Part shown: positions 26,546 through 35,988 of the stretch, one piece after another | Layout: each line of letters opens with the position of its first letter | Numbering within the stretch: the stretch's first letter is position 1 | Source: Heterorhizobium halophytocola | Lineage (GTDB): Bacteria > Pseudomonadota > Alphaproteobacteria > Rhizobiales > Rhizobiaceae | Reading direction: 5' to 3' | NCBI RefSeq assembly: GCF_017873095.1 | Contig: NZ_JAGGJU010000002.1 | Coordinates: forward strand, 1-64,000 | DNA: 64,000 nucleotides | Notes under the pieces: model-generated | The model's input: the letters and a program-made list of their open reading frames with translations, nothing else | Databases searched by the model: none | Told to the model about the DNA's origin: nothing | Made by a program: the position numbers and the translations under genes

Positions 26546-27337
26546 ATGCCCCGCAGATCAATCTCTACGCTCATGACCTCGGTGATCCTTGCTTGCACCA
26601 TGGGTATCGGACTGTCCGCCACAGGGGCATCGGCGGCAGAGCCGGTGCGCATCGCCGTGGAGGGCGCCTTTCCGCCGTTCAACTATCTCGATTCCAACCA
26701 GAAGCTTCAGGGCTTCGACGTCGAGATTGCGGACGCCTTGTGCAAGGCGGCGTCGATCCAGTGTGAATTTGTTGTCGAGGAATGGGACAGCATGATCCCC
26801 GACCTGCTGGCCGACAAATACGACGTGATCGTCTCCTCGATGTCGATGAGCCAGGAGCGCCGGCAGAAGGTCGCCTTTACCGCACGCTACTATGACAGCC
26901 CTTCCGTTCTGGTCCGGCGCAAGGATGATCCGGTGAAGGGTGTGGCAAAGGGCGACTGGCATGGCGTCAAGCTCGGCGTCACGCTGTCGACCGCGCAGGC
27001 TGCCTATGCCCAGGAGAAATACGAGGGCGCCAAGATCACCGTATTCGACAAATCGCCCGAACTCTATCAGGGCCTGGAAGACGGCAGCGTCGACATCATC
27101 CTCGAAGACAAGCTGGCGATCTACGACTGGCTGGCCAATACCAAGGCCGGCCAATGCTGCGATTTCGACGGCGGCGACATCAAGGATCCCGTCTATTTCG
27201 GCGAGGGCGCCGGCATCGCGCTGCGCAAGGAGGATACCGCGCTGCTCAGCCAGTTGAATGCAGCCCTGAGCCAGATCCAGTCCGACGGCACCTATGACCG
27301 GATCAACGCGAAGTATTTCCCGTTCAGCATCCGCTGA
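26546..27337 (+). CDS. Orphan amino acid ABC transporter substrate-binding protein (HisJ/ArgT-like)
   Basis: 263 residues from the ATG at 26546, chosen for AAGGGA 9 nt upstream and a signal peptide through about ASAAE (residue 31). Solute-binding family 3: VEGAFPPFNYLD at the start of the mature part, then DLLADKYDVIVSSMSMS, QEYEGAKITV-like second lobe, and a closing YDRINAKYFPF. Relatives bind lysine, arginine, ornithine, histidine or opines. No permease or ATPase gene is adjacent, so it must share a transporter encoded elsewhere or act in sensing. Confidence 0.88.
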   Translation: MPRRSISTLMTSVILACTMGIGLSATGASAAEPVRIAVEGAFPPFNYLDSNQKLQGFDVEIADALCKAASIQCEFVVEEWDSMIPDLLADKYDVIVSSMSMSQERRQKVAFTARYYDSPSVLVRRKDDPVKGVAKGDWHGVKLGVTLSTAQAAYAQEKYEGAKITVFDKSPELYQGLEDGSVDIILEDKLAIYDWLANTKAGQCCDFDGGDIKDPVYFGEGAGIALRKEDTALLSQLNAALSQIQSDGTYDRINAKYFPFSIR

Positions 27338-27424
27338 TGGGGGCGCGGCCGGCTCTATTGCAGTCCGGCTGGCAATCCTCCATCCTGGCAGATACCGGCG
27401 CGGAGCACTGTCGCCGGGCTCCTC

Positions 27425-28000
27425 ATGAAGGTGGATATGAGAGGCGACGTCTCCAGGGTGGTTCCGGAATTCTTCGATCGCGATGCCGTCGCGGTCGCCG
27501 CCGACCTGATCGGCACGCAACTGACGGTGAACGGCGTCGGCGGCGTGATCGTCGAGACGGAGGCCTATACGCCCGATGATCCGGCATCGCACAGCTTTCG
27601 CGGCCAGACGCCGCGCAACGCGGCGATGTTCGGTATCCCGGCGCATGCCTATGTCTACCGCTCCTACGGCATCCACTGGTGCCTCAACTTCGTCTGTCGG
27701 CCCGGCAGCGCGGTGCTGATCCGGGCGCTGGAGCCAAGGGTGGGGCTGGAGGTCATGCGCGAGCGCCGCGGCGTCGAAAACGCCCGTCTACTGTGCGCGG
27801 GCCCGGGACGGCTTTGCCAGGCGCTTGCCGTGACGGCAGACCTCGACGGCCGGTCGCTCGATGCCGAACCCTTCGCACTGGATTTCGACACGGATACCAT
27901 AGCCGTTATCCGCGGGACGCGGATCGGGCTGACAAAGGCTGTCGACATGGACTGGCGTTTCGGCCTTCAGGGCTCGCCTTTTCTAAGCCGGAAGTTCTAG
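27425..28000 (+). CDS. DNA-3-methyladenine glycosylase (AAG/MPG family)
   Basis: 191 residues, usual length for bacterial AAG-type alkylpurine glycosylases. Visible family pieces: FFDRDAVAVAADLIG, VETEAYTPDDPASHSFRG with the catalytic Glu, HAYVYRSYGIHWCLNFVC, and CAGPGRLCQAL. It excises alkylated purines, starting base excision repair. The ATG at 27425 lacks a clear RBS; an ATG at 27437 with GAAGGTGG immediately before it is a possible start. Stands alone between an SBP gene and the convergent fadE. Confidence 0.9.
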   Translation: MKVDMRGDVSRVVPEFFDRDAVAVAADLIGTQLTVNGVGGVIVETEAYTPDDPASHSFRGQTPRNAAMFGIPAHAYVYRSYGIHWCLNFVCRPGSAVLIRALEPRVGLEVMRERRGVENARLLCAGPGRLCQALAVTADLDGRSLDAEPFALDFDTDTIAVIRGTRIGLTKAVDMDWRFGLQGSPFLSRKF

Positions 28001-28073
28001 CGCGCGACCGACGGCGTGATCGGGACGGAACGGATGCGTGTGCTCCGGGCCTTCCGATGTTCGTCCGCTGCCG

Positions 28074-30344
28074 TCATTCCGCGGCCTCGTCGTGACGCGG
28101 AGAACCCTGGCGGCGATGCTGGCCGGCAAGCGGCGAGATCTCTTCCATCGGAAAGGCGTCGACGGCGATCACCGTCATCGCCGTTGCCTGTGCTGCCTGC
28201 AACGCGGCGAATTCGGCTTCGGTGATGATGCGAGCCGCCACGGCTTCCTCTGGATCGCGGATCTTTGCCTGCCGCATCTTCGCTTCGATCGGCGCTACCG
28301 CCGTGACGAGGGTGAAGGCGGTTTCCAGATCCTGGACCGGATGCGCGTCGCGGCCCTCGCCGAGATAGAGATCGGGCGTCAGCCGGTCGCGCTGCGCGGA
28401 TGGCTCCAACAGGATGGCGGCAACTTCAGACGTCAGTTTGTCGGAGGGACGGGTGTGCCGGAGGCCGGCGGGAAAAGCGATGCACCGGACGAGGATGGCG
28501 GCCCAGCGCGACGGAAGATTGTCGAGCACGCCGTCGAAAGCGATCGCGATCCGCTCCAGCCCCTGGATCATCAGATAGTCAACGATCGGCAGGTCTTCGG
28601 CCTGCCGGCCCTCGTCCTCGTAGCGTTTCAGGACGGCACCGAGCAGATAGAGTTCGGAGAGGATGTCGCCCATGCGCGCCGACAGCATTTCCCGCCGCTT
28701 CAGCTGGCCACCGAGGGTGAGCAGCGCCATGTCGGACAACAGCGCGAAGGCGGCCGAGAAGCGGGATAGCTGGCGCCAGTGATGGGGGAGGGCAGCGGCA
28801 TCGGGTGCCGGGCCGACCCGGCCGCCGCTCCAGCCCCGGCCGAGGGCCTTGAACAGCGTCCGGATGGTGTGGCCCGCATGCGCCCAGAAATTGCGATCAA
28901 ATGCGTCGAGCCCCGCCTTGGTGTCGGGGTGCGACAGAGCCGTCAGTTCCTTCAGCATATAGGGATGCGAGCGGATCGCGCCCTGGCCGAAGATCATCAG
29001 ATTGCGCGTCAGGATATTGGCGCCTTCCACCGTGATCCCGACCGGGACGGAGCGGTGCTGGCCGCCAAGATAGTTCTTCGGCCCGTCGATGATCCCCTTG
29101 CCGCCATGAATATCCATGGCCTTCTCGACGGATTTCCGCATCCGCTCTGTCGCATGATATTTCATGATCGCCGAAATGACCGAGGGCCTGTGGCCCTCGT
29201 CGAGGGCTGCGAGCGTCAGGCGGCGCGCAGCGTCGATCAGATAGGCGTTGGCGGCAAGGTCGGCCAACTGTTCGCGCACGCCCTCGAATTCGCCGATCGC
29301 CACGTTGAACTGGCGGCGGATCCGGGCATAGGCACCGCTGGTGCGAGCACACATGGCTGCGGCCCCTGCCGATTGCGAGGGCAACGAGATGCTGCGTCCG
29401 GCGGCAAGCGCCGTCATCAGCATCTTCCAGCCCTGGCCGATCTGCTGCTGGCCGCCCAGGATCCAGTCGAGCGGGATGAACACGTCCTCGCCGTAAAGTG
29501 GGCCGTTCTGGAAATGGGTGAATTGCGGCACGTGGCGTTCGCCATGGCGCACACCCGGCGTCGAGGTCGGGATCAGCGCCACGGTGATGCCGCGTTCGAC
29601 ACCTCCGCCGAGCAGGTCGTCCGGATCGGAAAGCTTGAAGGCAAGCCCCATGACGGTCGCGACCGGGCCGAGCGTGATGTAGCGCTTGTGAAAATTGAGC
29701 CGGATGCCGAGCGTGCGGCGGCCTTCGAATTCGCCTTCCTCGATCACGCCCGTGTCGGTCATCGAGGCGGCGTCGGAGCCGGCATGCTCGGAGGTCAGGC
29801 CGAAGCAGGGGATTTCGCGACCATCCGCCAGCTGCGGCAGCCAGTGGTTCTTCTGTTCGTCGGTCCCGAAATGCAAAAGCAACTCGCCCGGTCCCAGTGA
29901 ATTCGGCACCATGACGGTGACGCCGGCCACCACGCTTGCGGTCGACACCTTGCGCACCACCTCCGAATGCATGGTGTTGGAAAAGCCGAGCCCGCCGAAT
30001 TCCTGCGGGATGATCATGCCGAAGAAACGCTCGTCGCGCAGGAAGCGCCAGACCTCCGGCGGCAGGTCGCGGTCCTCCCAGGCGATCTTCCACTCGTCGA
30101 TCATGGTGCACAGGTGGTGCACGGGACCGTCCATGAAAGCCTGTTCGCGCTCGCTCAGGCGCGCCGGCGGCATGGCGACGAGACTGTCCCAGTTCGGATC
30201 GCCGCTGAAAAGCTCACCATCCCACCACACCGTGCCGGCGCCGATCGCTTCCTGCTCTGTCTCTGAGATCGGCGGCATGACCTTGGTGGCCCAGCCGAAA
30301 ATGGGCTTGGTCAGATAGTCGCGGCGGACTGTACGAAGACTCAT
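28074..30344 (-). CDS. fadE: Acyl-CoA dehydrogenase, FadE type
   Basis: About 756 residues from the ATG at 30344 (MSLRTVRRDYLTK), with a purine-rich GGGGGTG just upstream; in-frame codons further upstream lack family similarity. The acyl-CoA dehydrogenase core (about 60-470) shows FGLTSEHAGSDAASM, the FAD/substrate region, and HGGKGI(I)DGP. The extra C-terminal domain of about 280 residues is that of the long FadE proteins. It catalyses the first step of fatty acid beta-oxidation. Monocistronic and convergent with the glycosylase gene. Confidence 0.88.
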   Translation of the reverse strand: MSLRTVRRDYLTKPIFGWATKVMPPISETEQEAIGAGTVWWDGELFSGDPNWDSLVAMPPARLSEREQAFMDGPVHHLCTMIDEWKIAWEDRDLPPEVWRFLRDERFFGMIIPQEFGGLGFSNTMHSEVVRKVSTASVVAGVTVMVPNSLGPGELLLHFGTDEQKNHWLPQLADGREIPCFGLTSEHAGSDAASMTDTGVIEEGEFEGRRTLGIRLNFHKRYITLGPVATVMGLAFKLSDPDDLLGGGVERGITVALIPTSTPGVRHGERHVPQFTHFQNGPLYGEDVFIPLDWILGGQQQIGQGWKMLMTALAAGRSISLPSQSAGAAAMCARTSGAYARIRRQFNVAIGEFEGVREQLADLAANAYLIDAARRLTLAALDEGHRPSVISAIMKYHATERMRKSVEKAMDIHGGKGIIDGPKNYLGGQHRSVPVGITVEGANILTRNLMIFGQGAIRSHPYMLKELTALSHPDTKAGLDAFDRNFWAHAGHTIRTLFKALGRGWSGGRVGPAPDAAALPHHWRQLSRFSAAFALLSDMALLTLGGQLKRREMLSARMGDILSELYLLGAVLKRYEDEGRQAEDLPIVDYLMIQGLERIAIAFDGVLDNLPSRWAAILVRCIAFPAGLRHTRPSDKLTSEVAAILLEPSAQRDRLTPDLYLGEGRDAHPVQDLETAFTLVTAVAPIEAKMRQAKIRDPEEAVAARIITEAEFAALQAAQATAMTVIAVDAFPMEEISPLAGQHRRQGSPRHDEAAE

Positions 30345-30440
30345 GTTTGCACCCCCGGTTAATGCAGAAAATGGTCCCGGCACCGGTTTGTTCCATGCTG
30401 CGGTGAAGATCGTGATGGGTGAGGACGGATCAACCGTGCC

Positions 30441-31811
30441 CTATTGCGCGTTTGCCAGTACGACCCGGATACGGCAACCCGTGGCGATATCGTCTACAGT
30501 CGCGCAGCCGCCGTGATGGCGTGCCACGTCGCTGACGATGGCAAGACCAAGCCCGCATCCGACGGCGCTTTCCGGGGCAAGCCGATAGAAGCGATCGAAG
30601 ACGCGCTTGTGCGCGTGCTGTGATATGCCGGGGCCATTGTCCTCGACGCTCAGTTCCACCCGATCGGCGTGGAATGTGAGCGCCACCTCGATCATCGGAT
30701 GGTCGGGGTTTCCGTATTTTTCGGCATTTTCCAGCAAGTTCAGGATCGCTTCCCGTAGCAGCGTTGCATCGCCCGTAAAGGGGCGCGGCCGGCCCTCGGA
30801 GCTAAAGCGTACGTCTATGCCTTTCGGGAGGACGCGCTCTGCAAAGCTGCGTGTCGTGTCGGCGACCAGGGCCTCGAGGTCGAAAGTGCCCGACAGGCTC
30901 CTGAGATTGCGACCGCGCACCCGTTCCATCGACAGCAGCTGGTGCGTCAGCCGACCCGCCCGCCTTGCGGCCAGGGCCACCTCGGTGACGCGTTCACGCA
31001 GCGACGCCTCGTTGCGCGCCGTCAGTGCCGCCTCGGCCTGGGCCTGGATGCCGGCGACCGGGGTACGCATCTGGTGGGCGGCGTCGGAGATGAAGGCGTC
31101 GCGGATGGCGAAGGCTTCGGTGAGGCGCGAAAACAGCGAATTCATTGCCGAGACCACCGTGCCGATTTCCGCCGGCACGATGCGGCTGATCGGCTGCAGG
31201 TCCTCCGGCGTGCGGCTGGAAATGTCGGCTTCCAGTTCTTCGAGAGGCCGCAGGCCGCGGCGAATGCCGAACCAAACCGCGATCGCGGCGACCAGGACCA
31301 GCATGGCGAAATAGGCCGCCGACGAGGATAGCAGGCTGAAGCTCAGCTGCTGGCGCTGGTTGATCGTCTGCCAGACCTCCATGGTCACCAGGCCGCTGTC
31401 GGGCAGGTCCCGGACATATTCGGTCATGTAGAGGGCGCGCACGGGCTTGCCCATATAGACGGCGTCGAAATAGGCGGGCTTGCCGAGCTCGTTGTGGAGA
31501 CCGTCGGGCAGGGGAGGCGCGTTCGAATATCCGGTGACATAGGCCCCATCGGGGCCGGTGAGGTGATAGTAGACCGTGTCACCGAGCGATCTGGCCAGGG
31601 CGTCGAGCACCGTCTTGGTCAACAGGTCGCCCTCGTTGATCGTGACGTCGCGCGAAATTGTCAGGGCGACTGTCAGCAGGGCGTTGTCGTAGAGCTGGCG
31701 CGACAGCAGCGTGAACTGGCCGTAGCGGACGACCGAAGAGACACAGGCGACGACGACCAGCGGTCCGACGATCATCAGGAAAAGTCGTCCTCTGAGCGAT
31801 GTCGGTCTCAA
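30441..31811 (-). CDS. tctE: Sensor histidine kinase, TctE-like
   Basis: 456 residues from a TTG at 31811 that overlaps the response regulator stop (TTGA) and is served by GGAGG at 31816-31820. Hydrophobic helix at about 10-27, periplasmic sensor region to about 163, second helix at about 165-182, linker, phosphoacceptor His in DAAHQMRTP (about 246), then N box NLLENAEKYG, G1 VEDNGPGIS and G2 GLGLAIV. Domain layout and neighbours match TctE, sensor for tripartite tricarboxylate transporters. Ligand is probably the organic acid bound by an adjacent TctC. Confidence 0.85.
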   Translation of the reverse strand: MRPTSLRGRLFLMIVGPLVVVACVSSVVRYGQFTLLSRQLYDNALLTVALTISRDVTINEGDLLTKTVLDALARSLGDTVYYHLTGPDGAYVTGYSNAPPLPDGLHNELGKPAYFDAVYMGKPVRALYMTEYVRDLPDSGLVTMEVWQTINQRQQLSFSLLSSSAAYFAMLVLVAAIAVWFGIRRGLRPLEELEADISSRTPEDLQPISRIVPAEIGTVVSAMNSLFSRLTEAFAIRDAFISDAAHQMRTPVAGIQAQAEAALTARNEASLRERVTEVALAARRAGRLTHQLLSMERVRGRNLRSLSGTFDLEALVADTTRSFAERVLPKGIDVRFSSEGRPRPFTGDATLLREAILNLLENAEKYGNPDHPMIEVALTFHADRVELSVEDNGPGISQHAHKRVFDRFYRLAPESAVGCGLGLAIVSDVARHHGGCATVDDIATGCRIRVVLANAQ

Positions 31812-32479
31812 TTGTCCTCCCCGTCGAGCATGTAGCCGAGGCCGCGCGCGGTGTGGATATGCACCCCGGTGCCCTCCAGCTTGCGCCGCAACCGCGATAC
31901 CAGAAGCTCGATCGCATTCGCCTCTACCTCGGCGCCTGTTCCATAGAGGGTATCTGATATCATCGTTTTCGACACTATACGCGCCCGATGTTCGAGCAGG
32001 CATTCGAAAAGTGCGAGCTCGCGGCGCGGCAGTTCGATCGCGCCGGCGACGGTCATCAACTGGCGCTGGCCACGGTGAAAGGTCAGATTGCCGAGCGTTT
32101 CGGTCGGAGCGTCCATGGATGGGCGGCGGCGGCCGAGCGCGCGCAGCCGCGCAATCAGCTCTTCCATCTCGAAGGGCTTGACCAGATAGTCGTCCGCGCC
32201 GGCGTCCAGCCCCTCGACCCGCTGCGACGTGGCGCCCCTGGCCGTCAGGATCAGGATCGGCGTCGCATCATGCCGCCGGCGCAATGCCCGGACGATCTCC
32301 AGCCCGCTCTGGCCCGGCAGATTGATGTCGATCACCGCGACGTCGGGCCGCGATTGGCGCAGGAAGCTTTCGCCGGCAAGCCCGTCGGCCAGCCAGTCGA
32401 CTCCGAAGCCCTGGTCCTGCAGGGCGCCCTTGACGGCCCTTGCAAGCGTTTCATTGTCCTCGATGATGACGATGCGCAT
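31808..32479 (-). CDS. tctD: OmpR/PhoB-family response regulator, TctD-like
   Basis: 223 residues. Receiver domain with acidic pair E7-D8 and phospho-acceptor D51 in VIDINLPGQSG, then a winged-helix DNA-binding domain at about 125-220 (PRRELALFECLLEHRARIV, VEANAIELLVSRLRRKLEG). First gene of a two-gene operon with the kinase. It diverges from a tctC gene 132 bp away and lies near the tctCAB operon, so those are its likely targets. Confidence 0.88.
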   Translation of the reverse strand: MRIVIIEDNETLARAVKGALQDQGFGVDWLADGLAGESFLRQSRPDVAVIDINLPGQSGLEIVRALRRRHDATPILILTARGATSQRVEGLDAGADDYLVKPFEMEELIARLRALGRRRPSMDAPTETLGNLTFHRGQRQLMTVAGAIELPRRELALFECLLEHRARIVSKTMISDTLYGTGAEVEANAIELLVSRLRRKLEGTGVHIHTARGLGYMLDGEDN

Positions 32480-32611
32480 AGGATTTCCCGGACTGGAGCG
32501 TTAAATTCACGGAACGGACTTTATTCAGGCTTTCGAAAGACGTAGCTTCCCCCGATCCCGGTGGAGCGCCCTTGGCGTTGTCTCGCCGGGGCGTTGTTCT
32601 GGGAGGGCAAC

Positions 32612-33715
32612 ATGAGGGAGACCACTGCCAGGGGCCGCCGCATGGCGCCTCTGATCCTTTCGATCGGTTTCGCCGTCGCCGGTCCGGCGGCGAGCGCGCA
32701 GGCGATGGCCGATTTCACCGGCAAGACGATCACCTGGACGGTTCCCTTTCCGCCAGGAGGTGGCTCGGGTGTCATCGCCCAGTTCCTGTCTCCGCTGCTG
32801 ACCAAATATCTGCCGGGCCATCCCGATGTCGATATCGACTATGAGCCGGGCAGCGGCTCGATCAAGGGGACGAACCAGTTTGCCGCCCGCGCAAAGCCCA
32901 ACGGCCTCAACCTGCTGATCACCACCGCCTCCACCCAGTTTGCCTATCTGCTCGGCGATCCCCGGGTCCGCTACGATTACAAGGACTGGCGCATCCTGAT
33001 GGCGATGCCGACCAACGGGGTCGTCTATGCTGCGCCGGATCTTGGCGTCACTTCCGCCAATCTCGCCGATCTGGCGAAGCACAGGCTGACCTTTGGCAAT
33101 CTCGGCGCCACCTCGCTCGATCTCGTGCCCTTGCTCGGGTTCAGGCTGCTCGGGCTGAATGTCCAGCACGTGTTCGGCTACAAGGGAAGGGCCGACACGC
33201 GGCTGGCCTTTTCCCACGGGGATGTCGACATAGACTACCAGACGACGGCCGCCTATCTCAATGCCACGCCACCCCTGGTCGATGCGCCGGATGCGGTGCC
33301 GCTGTTCACCTGGGGCGTAGTCGACGACAAGGGCAATCTTGCCCGCGATCCAACCTTTCCAGACCTGCCGGATTTCGACGAGGTCTATCGGACGATCAAG
33401 GGCCATGCGCCTGAGGGCGCGGAATATGAGGCCTATTTCGCCATCTTCGCCGCCGGCTTTCCGGCCCAGAAAATGGTCTTCGTGCCGAAAGACACGCCGG
33501 ATGACGTGGTCAAGGCCTATGAGGACGCCTTCTCTGCCATCCGGCAGGACCCCGACTATCAGTCGCAGGTGGAATCGATCCTCGGGAACTACAAGCTGGC
33601 CGTCGGCCCGGCGGCCGAAACCCTGTTTGCCAAGGGCACGACGATCTCGAAGGAAGGCCGGGCCATGGTGACGAGCATGCTCGCCCGCGAATTCGGGGTG
33701 AAGCTCGGCGAATGA
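32612..33715 (+). CDS. Tripartite tricarboxylate transporter-type substrate-binding protein (TctC family), stand-alone
   Basis: 367 residues from the ATG at 32612, preceded by GGGAGGG (32601-32607), with a signal peptide ending near ASAQA. TctC/Bug family: the mature start has VPFPPGGGSGVIAQ, the family ligand loop, and the conserved YEPGSGSIKGTN. It is longer than the typical 320-330 residues and clearly different from the TctC at 35989-36975. Encoded divergently from tctDE and convergent with tctB. It may be a second ligand-binding subunit for the same TctAB permease, or an extracytoplasmic sensor partner for TctE. Confidence 0.85.
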   Translation: MRETTARGRRMAPLILSIGFAVAGPAASAQAMADFTGKTITWTVPFPPGGGSGVIAQFLSPLLTKYLPGHPDVDIDYEPGSGSIKGTNQFAARAKPNGLNLLITTASTQFAYLLGDPRVRYDYKDWRILMAMPTNGVVYAAPDLGVTSANLADLAKHRLTFGNLGATSLDLVPLLGFRLLGLNVQHVFGYKGRADTRLAFSHGDVDIDYQTTAAYLNATPPLVDAPDAVPLFTWGVVDDKGNLARDPTFPDLPDFDEVYRTIKGHAPEGAEYEAYFAIFAAGFPAQKMVFVPKDTPDDVVKAYEDAFSAIRQDPDYQSQVESILGNYKLAVGPAAETLFAKGTTISKEGRAMVTSMLAREFGVKLGE

Positions 33716-33779
33716 CCGCCGTGCCGTGCCGACGAAACGGGACTGCGCCAAGGTCGACATCGTGCGGGCGCCGTTATGC

Positions 33780-34268
33780 TCAGCCGGTCAGCGTGTAGAG
33801 ATATTCGGTGAGCCAGGTGTCGACGACGCCCTGCGGCACCGGAATGTAGAAGACGGTGGCAAACAGCACCGACAGAGCCAGAGCAAAGACCACCGCGCCG
33901 AAAAAGCCCACGATCGGCCGGCCCATTTTCAAAAGCCAGAACGAGATCGTCATCGCAAGGATGGTCGACACGAGAAAACCCGCGATCGGCAAGGCGACGG
34001 GATAGCAGACCCACAGTAGGCAGAAGCTCAGGAGCCTGGTCAATTCGGGCCCGCGGGCAGTCGCCAGATGGGCAGCATCCGCGGATGCCACGATCGGCTG
34101 GCGCCATATCGCGGTGACCGCGAACGTGCCGAGCGAACCGACGAGCACCAGTACCACCAGCACCATCGGATAGACCATCGCCATGCCGGTGATGTCGAGC
34201 GCCTGGTAGCCGAGGATCGCCGCAAAGATTGCAAAGGCGAGATAAGAGATAAGTTTGAAGGCCAGCAT
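33780..34268 (-). CDS. tctB: Tripartite tricarboxylate transporter small subunit TctB
   Basis: 162 residues from the ATG at 34268, with AAGGGA about 10 nt upstream. Four hydrophobic helices as in TctB: about 5-22, 35-55, 85-110 and 115-140. It is the small membrane subunit that pairs with TctA. It lies after tctA with 76 bp between the genes, giving an unusual gene order C-A-B instead of C-B-A. Confidence 0.82.
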   Translation of the reverse strand: MLAFKLISYLAFAIFAAILGYQALDITGMAMVYPMVLVVLVLVGSLGTFAVTAIWRQPIVASADAAHLATARGPELTRLLSFCLLWVCYPVALPIAGFLVSTILAMTISFWLLKMGRPIVGFFGAVVFALALSVLFATVFYIPVPQGVVDTWLTEYLYTLTG

Positions 34269-34344
34269 GGTTGTGCATCCCTTGGAACAGATTGTTGGCT
34301 GTCGACGCGCTTCGTCGCCGAGGCCAAAGCGCGCCGCGATTGCC

Positions 34345-35844
34345 CTAGCCATGGGCCGGCACGGTCTCGTCTACCTCCAGCGGCGGCTTGCGGCGCAGCA
34401 GTCTGAAGGCCACCATGCCGATGGAGACCAGCAGGAAACCATCGGTGATCGGCCTTGCCAGCACGTCGATGACTGAACTGTAGGAGGTCGCGAGCACCAC
34501 CGCCTGCTGTTCGAACAGCGGCCCGAGGATGATCGCCATGACCACCGGCAGGATCGAGATCCTGAGGGCCTGAAACCAGAGTGCGAAGACGGTGGCGCCA
34601 AGCATGACGAACACGTCAAACAGGCTGTTCTCGATCGAATAGGAGCCGAGCAGCGAGAAGACTGCGACGAAGGTGGCGATCACGCTTTTCGGTACCTTCA
34701 GCACCGCTGCGCAATAGCGCACGCCGAACAGACCGAAGAACAGCATGAACAGGTTGAGGATCAGAAAGCCCCAGAAGAAGGTATAGACCAGCGCCGTCTG
34801 ATTGACGAACAGCATCGGCCCCGGCTGCAACCCGTGCAGGGTCAGCGAGCCGATGAACACGGCTGCGGCCCCGCTGCCGGGAATGCCGAGTGAGATCAGC
34901 GGGATCAGTGATCCGCCGACATTGGCACTGATCGAGGCTTCCGAGGCGATCAGGCCGGAGATCGAGCCCTCGCCGAACTTCTCGCCGCGGCGGTTGAAGC
35001 GTCGCTCGACGGCGTGGGCGATGAAAGGCGTTTCGACAGGTCCAAGCGCCGGCAGGATGCCGAGAAACACGCCGAGCACCGATGAGCGCAGATAGGTGCC
35101 GATCCGGTTGCCGAGCGTGCGCACCAGGACGCCGTGGTCGCTGCTGCCTTCGAACGACACCGGTCCCGCCGGATCGCCGCGCAGGCTGTCGAGCGCCAGC
35201 ACCACCGCCTGGGTCATGCAGAAGAAGCCGATGAGCACGGCCACCATGTTGAAGCCGGACATCAGGTCTGTGACGCCGAAGGTGAAGCGGGGAGTGCCGA
35301 CCACCGGGTCGAGGCCGATGGTGACGATCAGCAGTCCGACCACGCAGCCGAATAGATTGCCGACCAGCGGGGTTTCCAGCATGACGATGACGATGGTGAA
35401 GCTGAAGATCAGGAGCGCGCAATATTCCGGCGATCCGAAGGTCAGCGCCAGCCTGGACAGCACCGGTGTCAGGAACAGGACGGCGATGGCGGAGATCACC
35501 CCGCCGACGCCGGAGCTCAGGGCCGCAAGTCCGAGCGCGAAGGGCGCCTTGCCTTGGCGCGCCAGGGCATGACCCTCCCAGCCGGTGACGATCGAGGCCG
35601 GCGTGCCCGGAACGTTGAGCAGGATGGCGGAGATGCTGCCACCGAAAATGCCGCCGGCATAGATGCCGCCGAGCATGATCATGCCGTGCTCCGGGCTCAT
35701 CAGGAATGTCACCGGCACGAAAAGAGCAATGCCGAGCGTCGCGGTCAGGCCGGGGATCGCACCGAAGATGATGCCGATGATCACCCCGATGATCTCGACC
35801 GCAAGGCTCCACGGTGCCACCGCGTTCAGAAAGCCTTCGAGCAT
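34345..35844 (-). CDS. tctA: Tripartite tricarboxylate transporter large permease TctA
   Basis: 499 residues from the ATG at 35844, preceded by GGAGGAAG. About 11-12 hydrophobic helices and the TctA signature GAIPGLTATLGIALFVPVTF near the start, repeated in the second half as FLGILPALGPVE. Secondary transporter using an ion gradient to take up tricarboxylates or related carboxylates delivered by TctC. Second gene of the tctC-tctA-tctB operon. Confidence 0.92.
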   Translation of the reverse strand: MLEGFLNAVAPWSLAVEIIGVIIGIIFGAIPGLTATLGIALFVPVTFLMSPEHGMIMLGGIYAGGIFGGSISAILLNVPGTPASIVTGWEGHALARQGKAPFALGLAALSSGVGGVISAIAVLFLTPVLSRLALTFGSPEYCALLIFSFTIVIVMLETPLVGNLFGCVVGLLIVTIGLDPVVGTPRFTFGVTDLMSGFNMVAVLIGFFCMTQAVVLALDSLRGDPAGPVSFEGSSDHGVLVRTLGNRIGTYLRSSVLGVFLGILPALGPVETPFIAHAVERRFNRRGEKFGEGSISGLIASEASISANVGGSLIPLISLGIPGSGAAAVFIGSLTLHGLQPGPMLFVNQTALVYTFFWGFLILNLFMLFFGLFGVRYCAAVLKVPKSVIATFVAVFSLLGSYSIENSLFDVFVMLGATVFALWFQALRISILPVVMAIILGPLFEQQAVVLATSYSSVIDVLARPITDGFLLVSIGMVAFRLLRRKPPLEVDETVPAHG

Positions 35845-35933
35845 GATCGTTCTTCCTCCAAATTCATATTCGAGATAAAAAACCCGTGCCGGCGCGTGCG
35901 GAACCTCACCGACGCGCGCCGCGTACCGAGCGG

Positions 35934-35959
35934 GACCGCACCGGTGCGCCGGCGCGGTC
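35934..35959 (-). other. Intercistronic hairpin between tctC and tctA
   Basis: GACCGCACCGG-TGCG-CCGGCGCGGTC: an 11-bp stem with one mismatch, no following T-run on the minus strand. It is likely an RNA stabiliser or partial attenuator that keeps tctC mRNA more abundant than the permease mRNA, as is common after binding-protein genes. Confidence 0.5.
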
Positions 35960-35988
35960 GTCACAGATCTATGGGGCGTCGGATTGCG

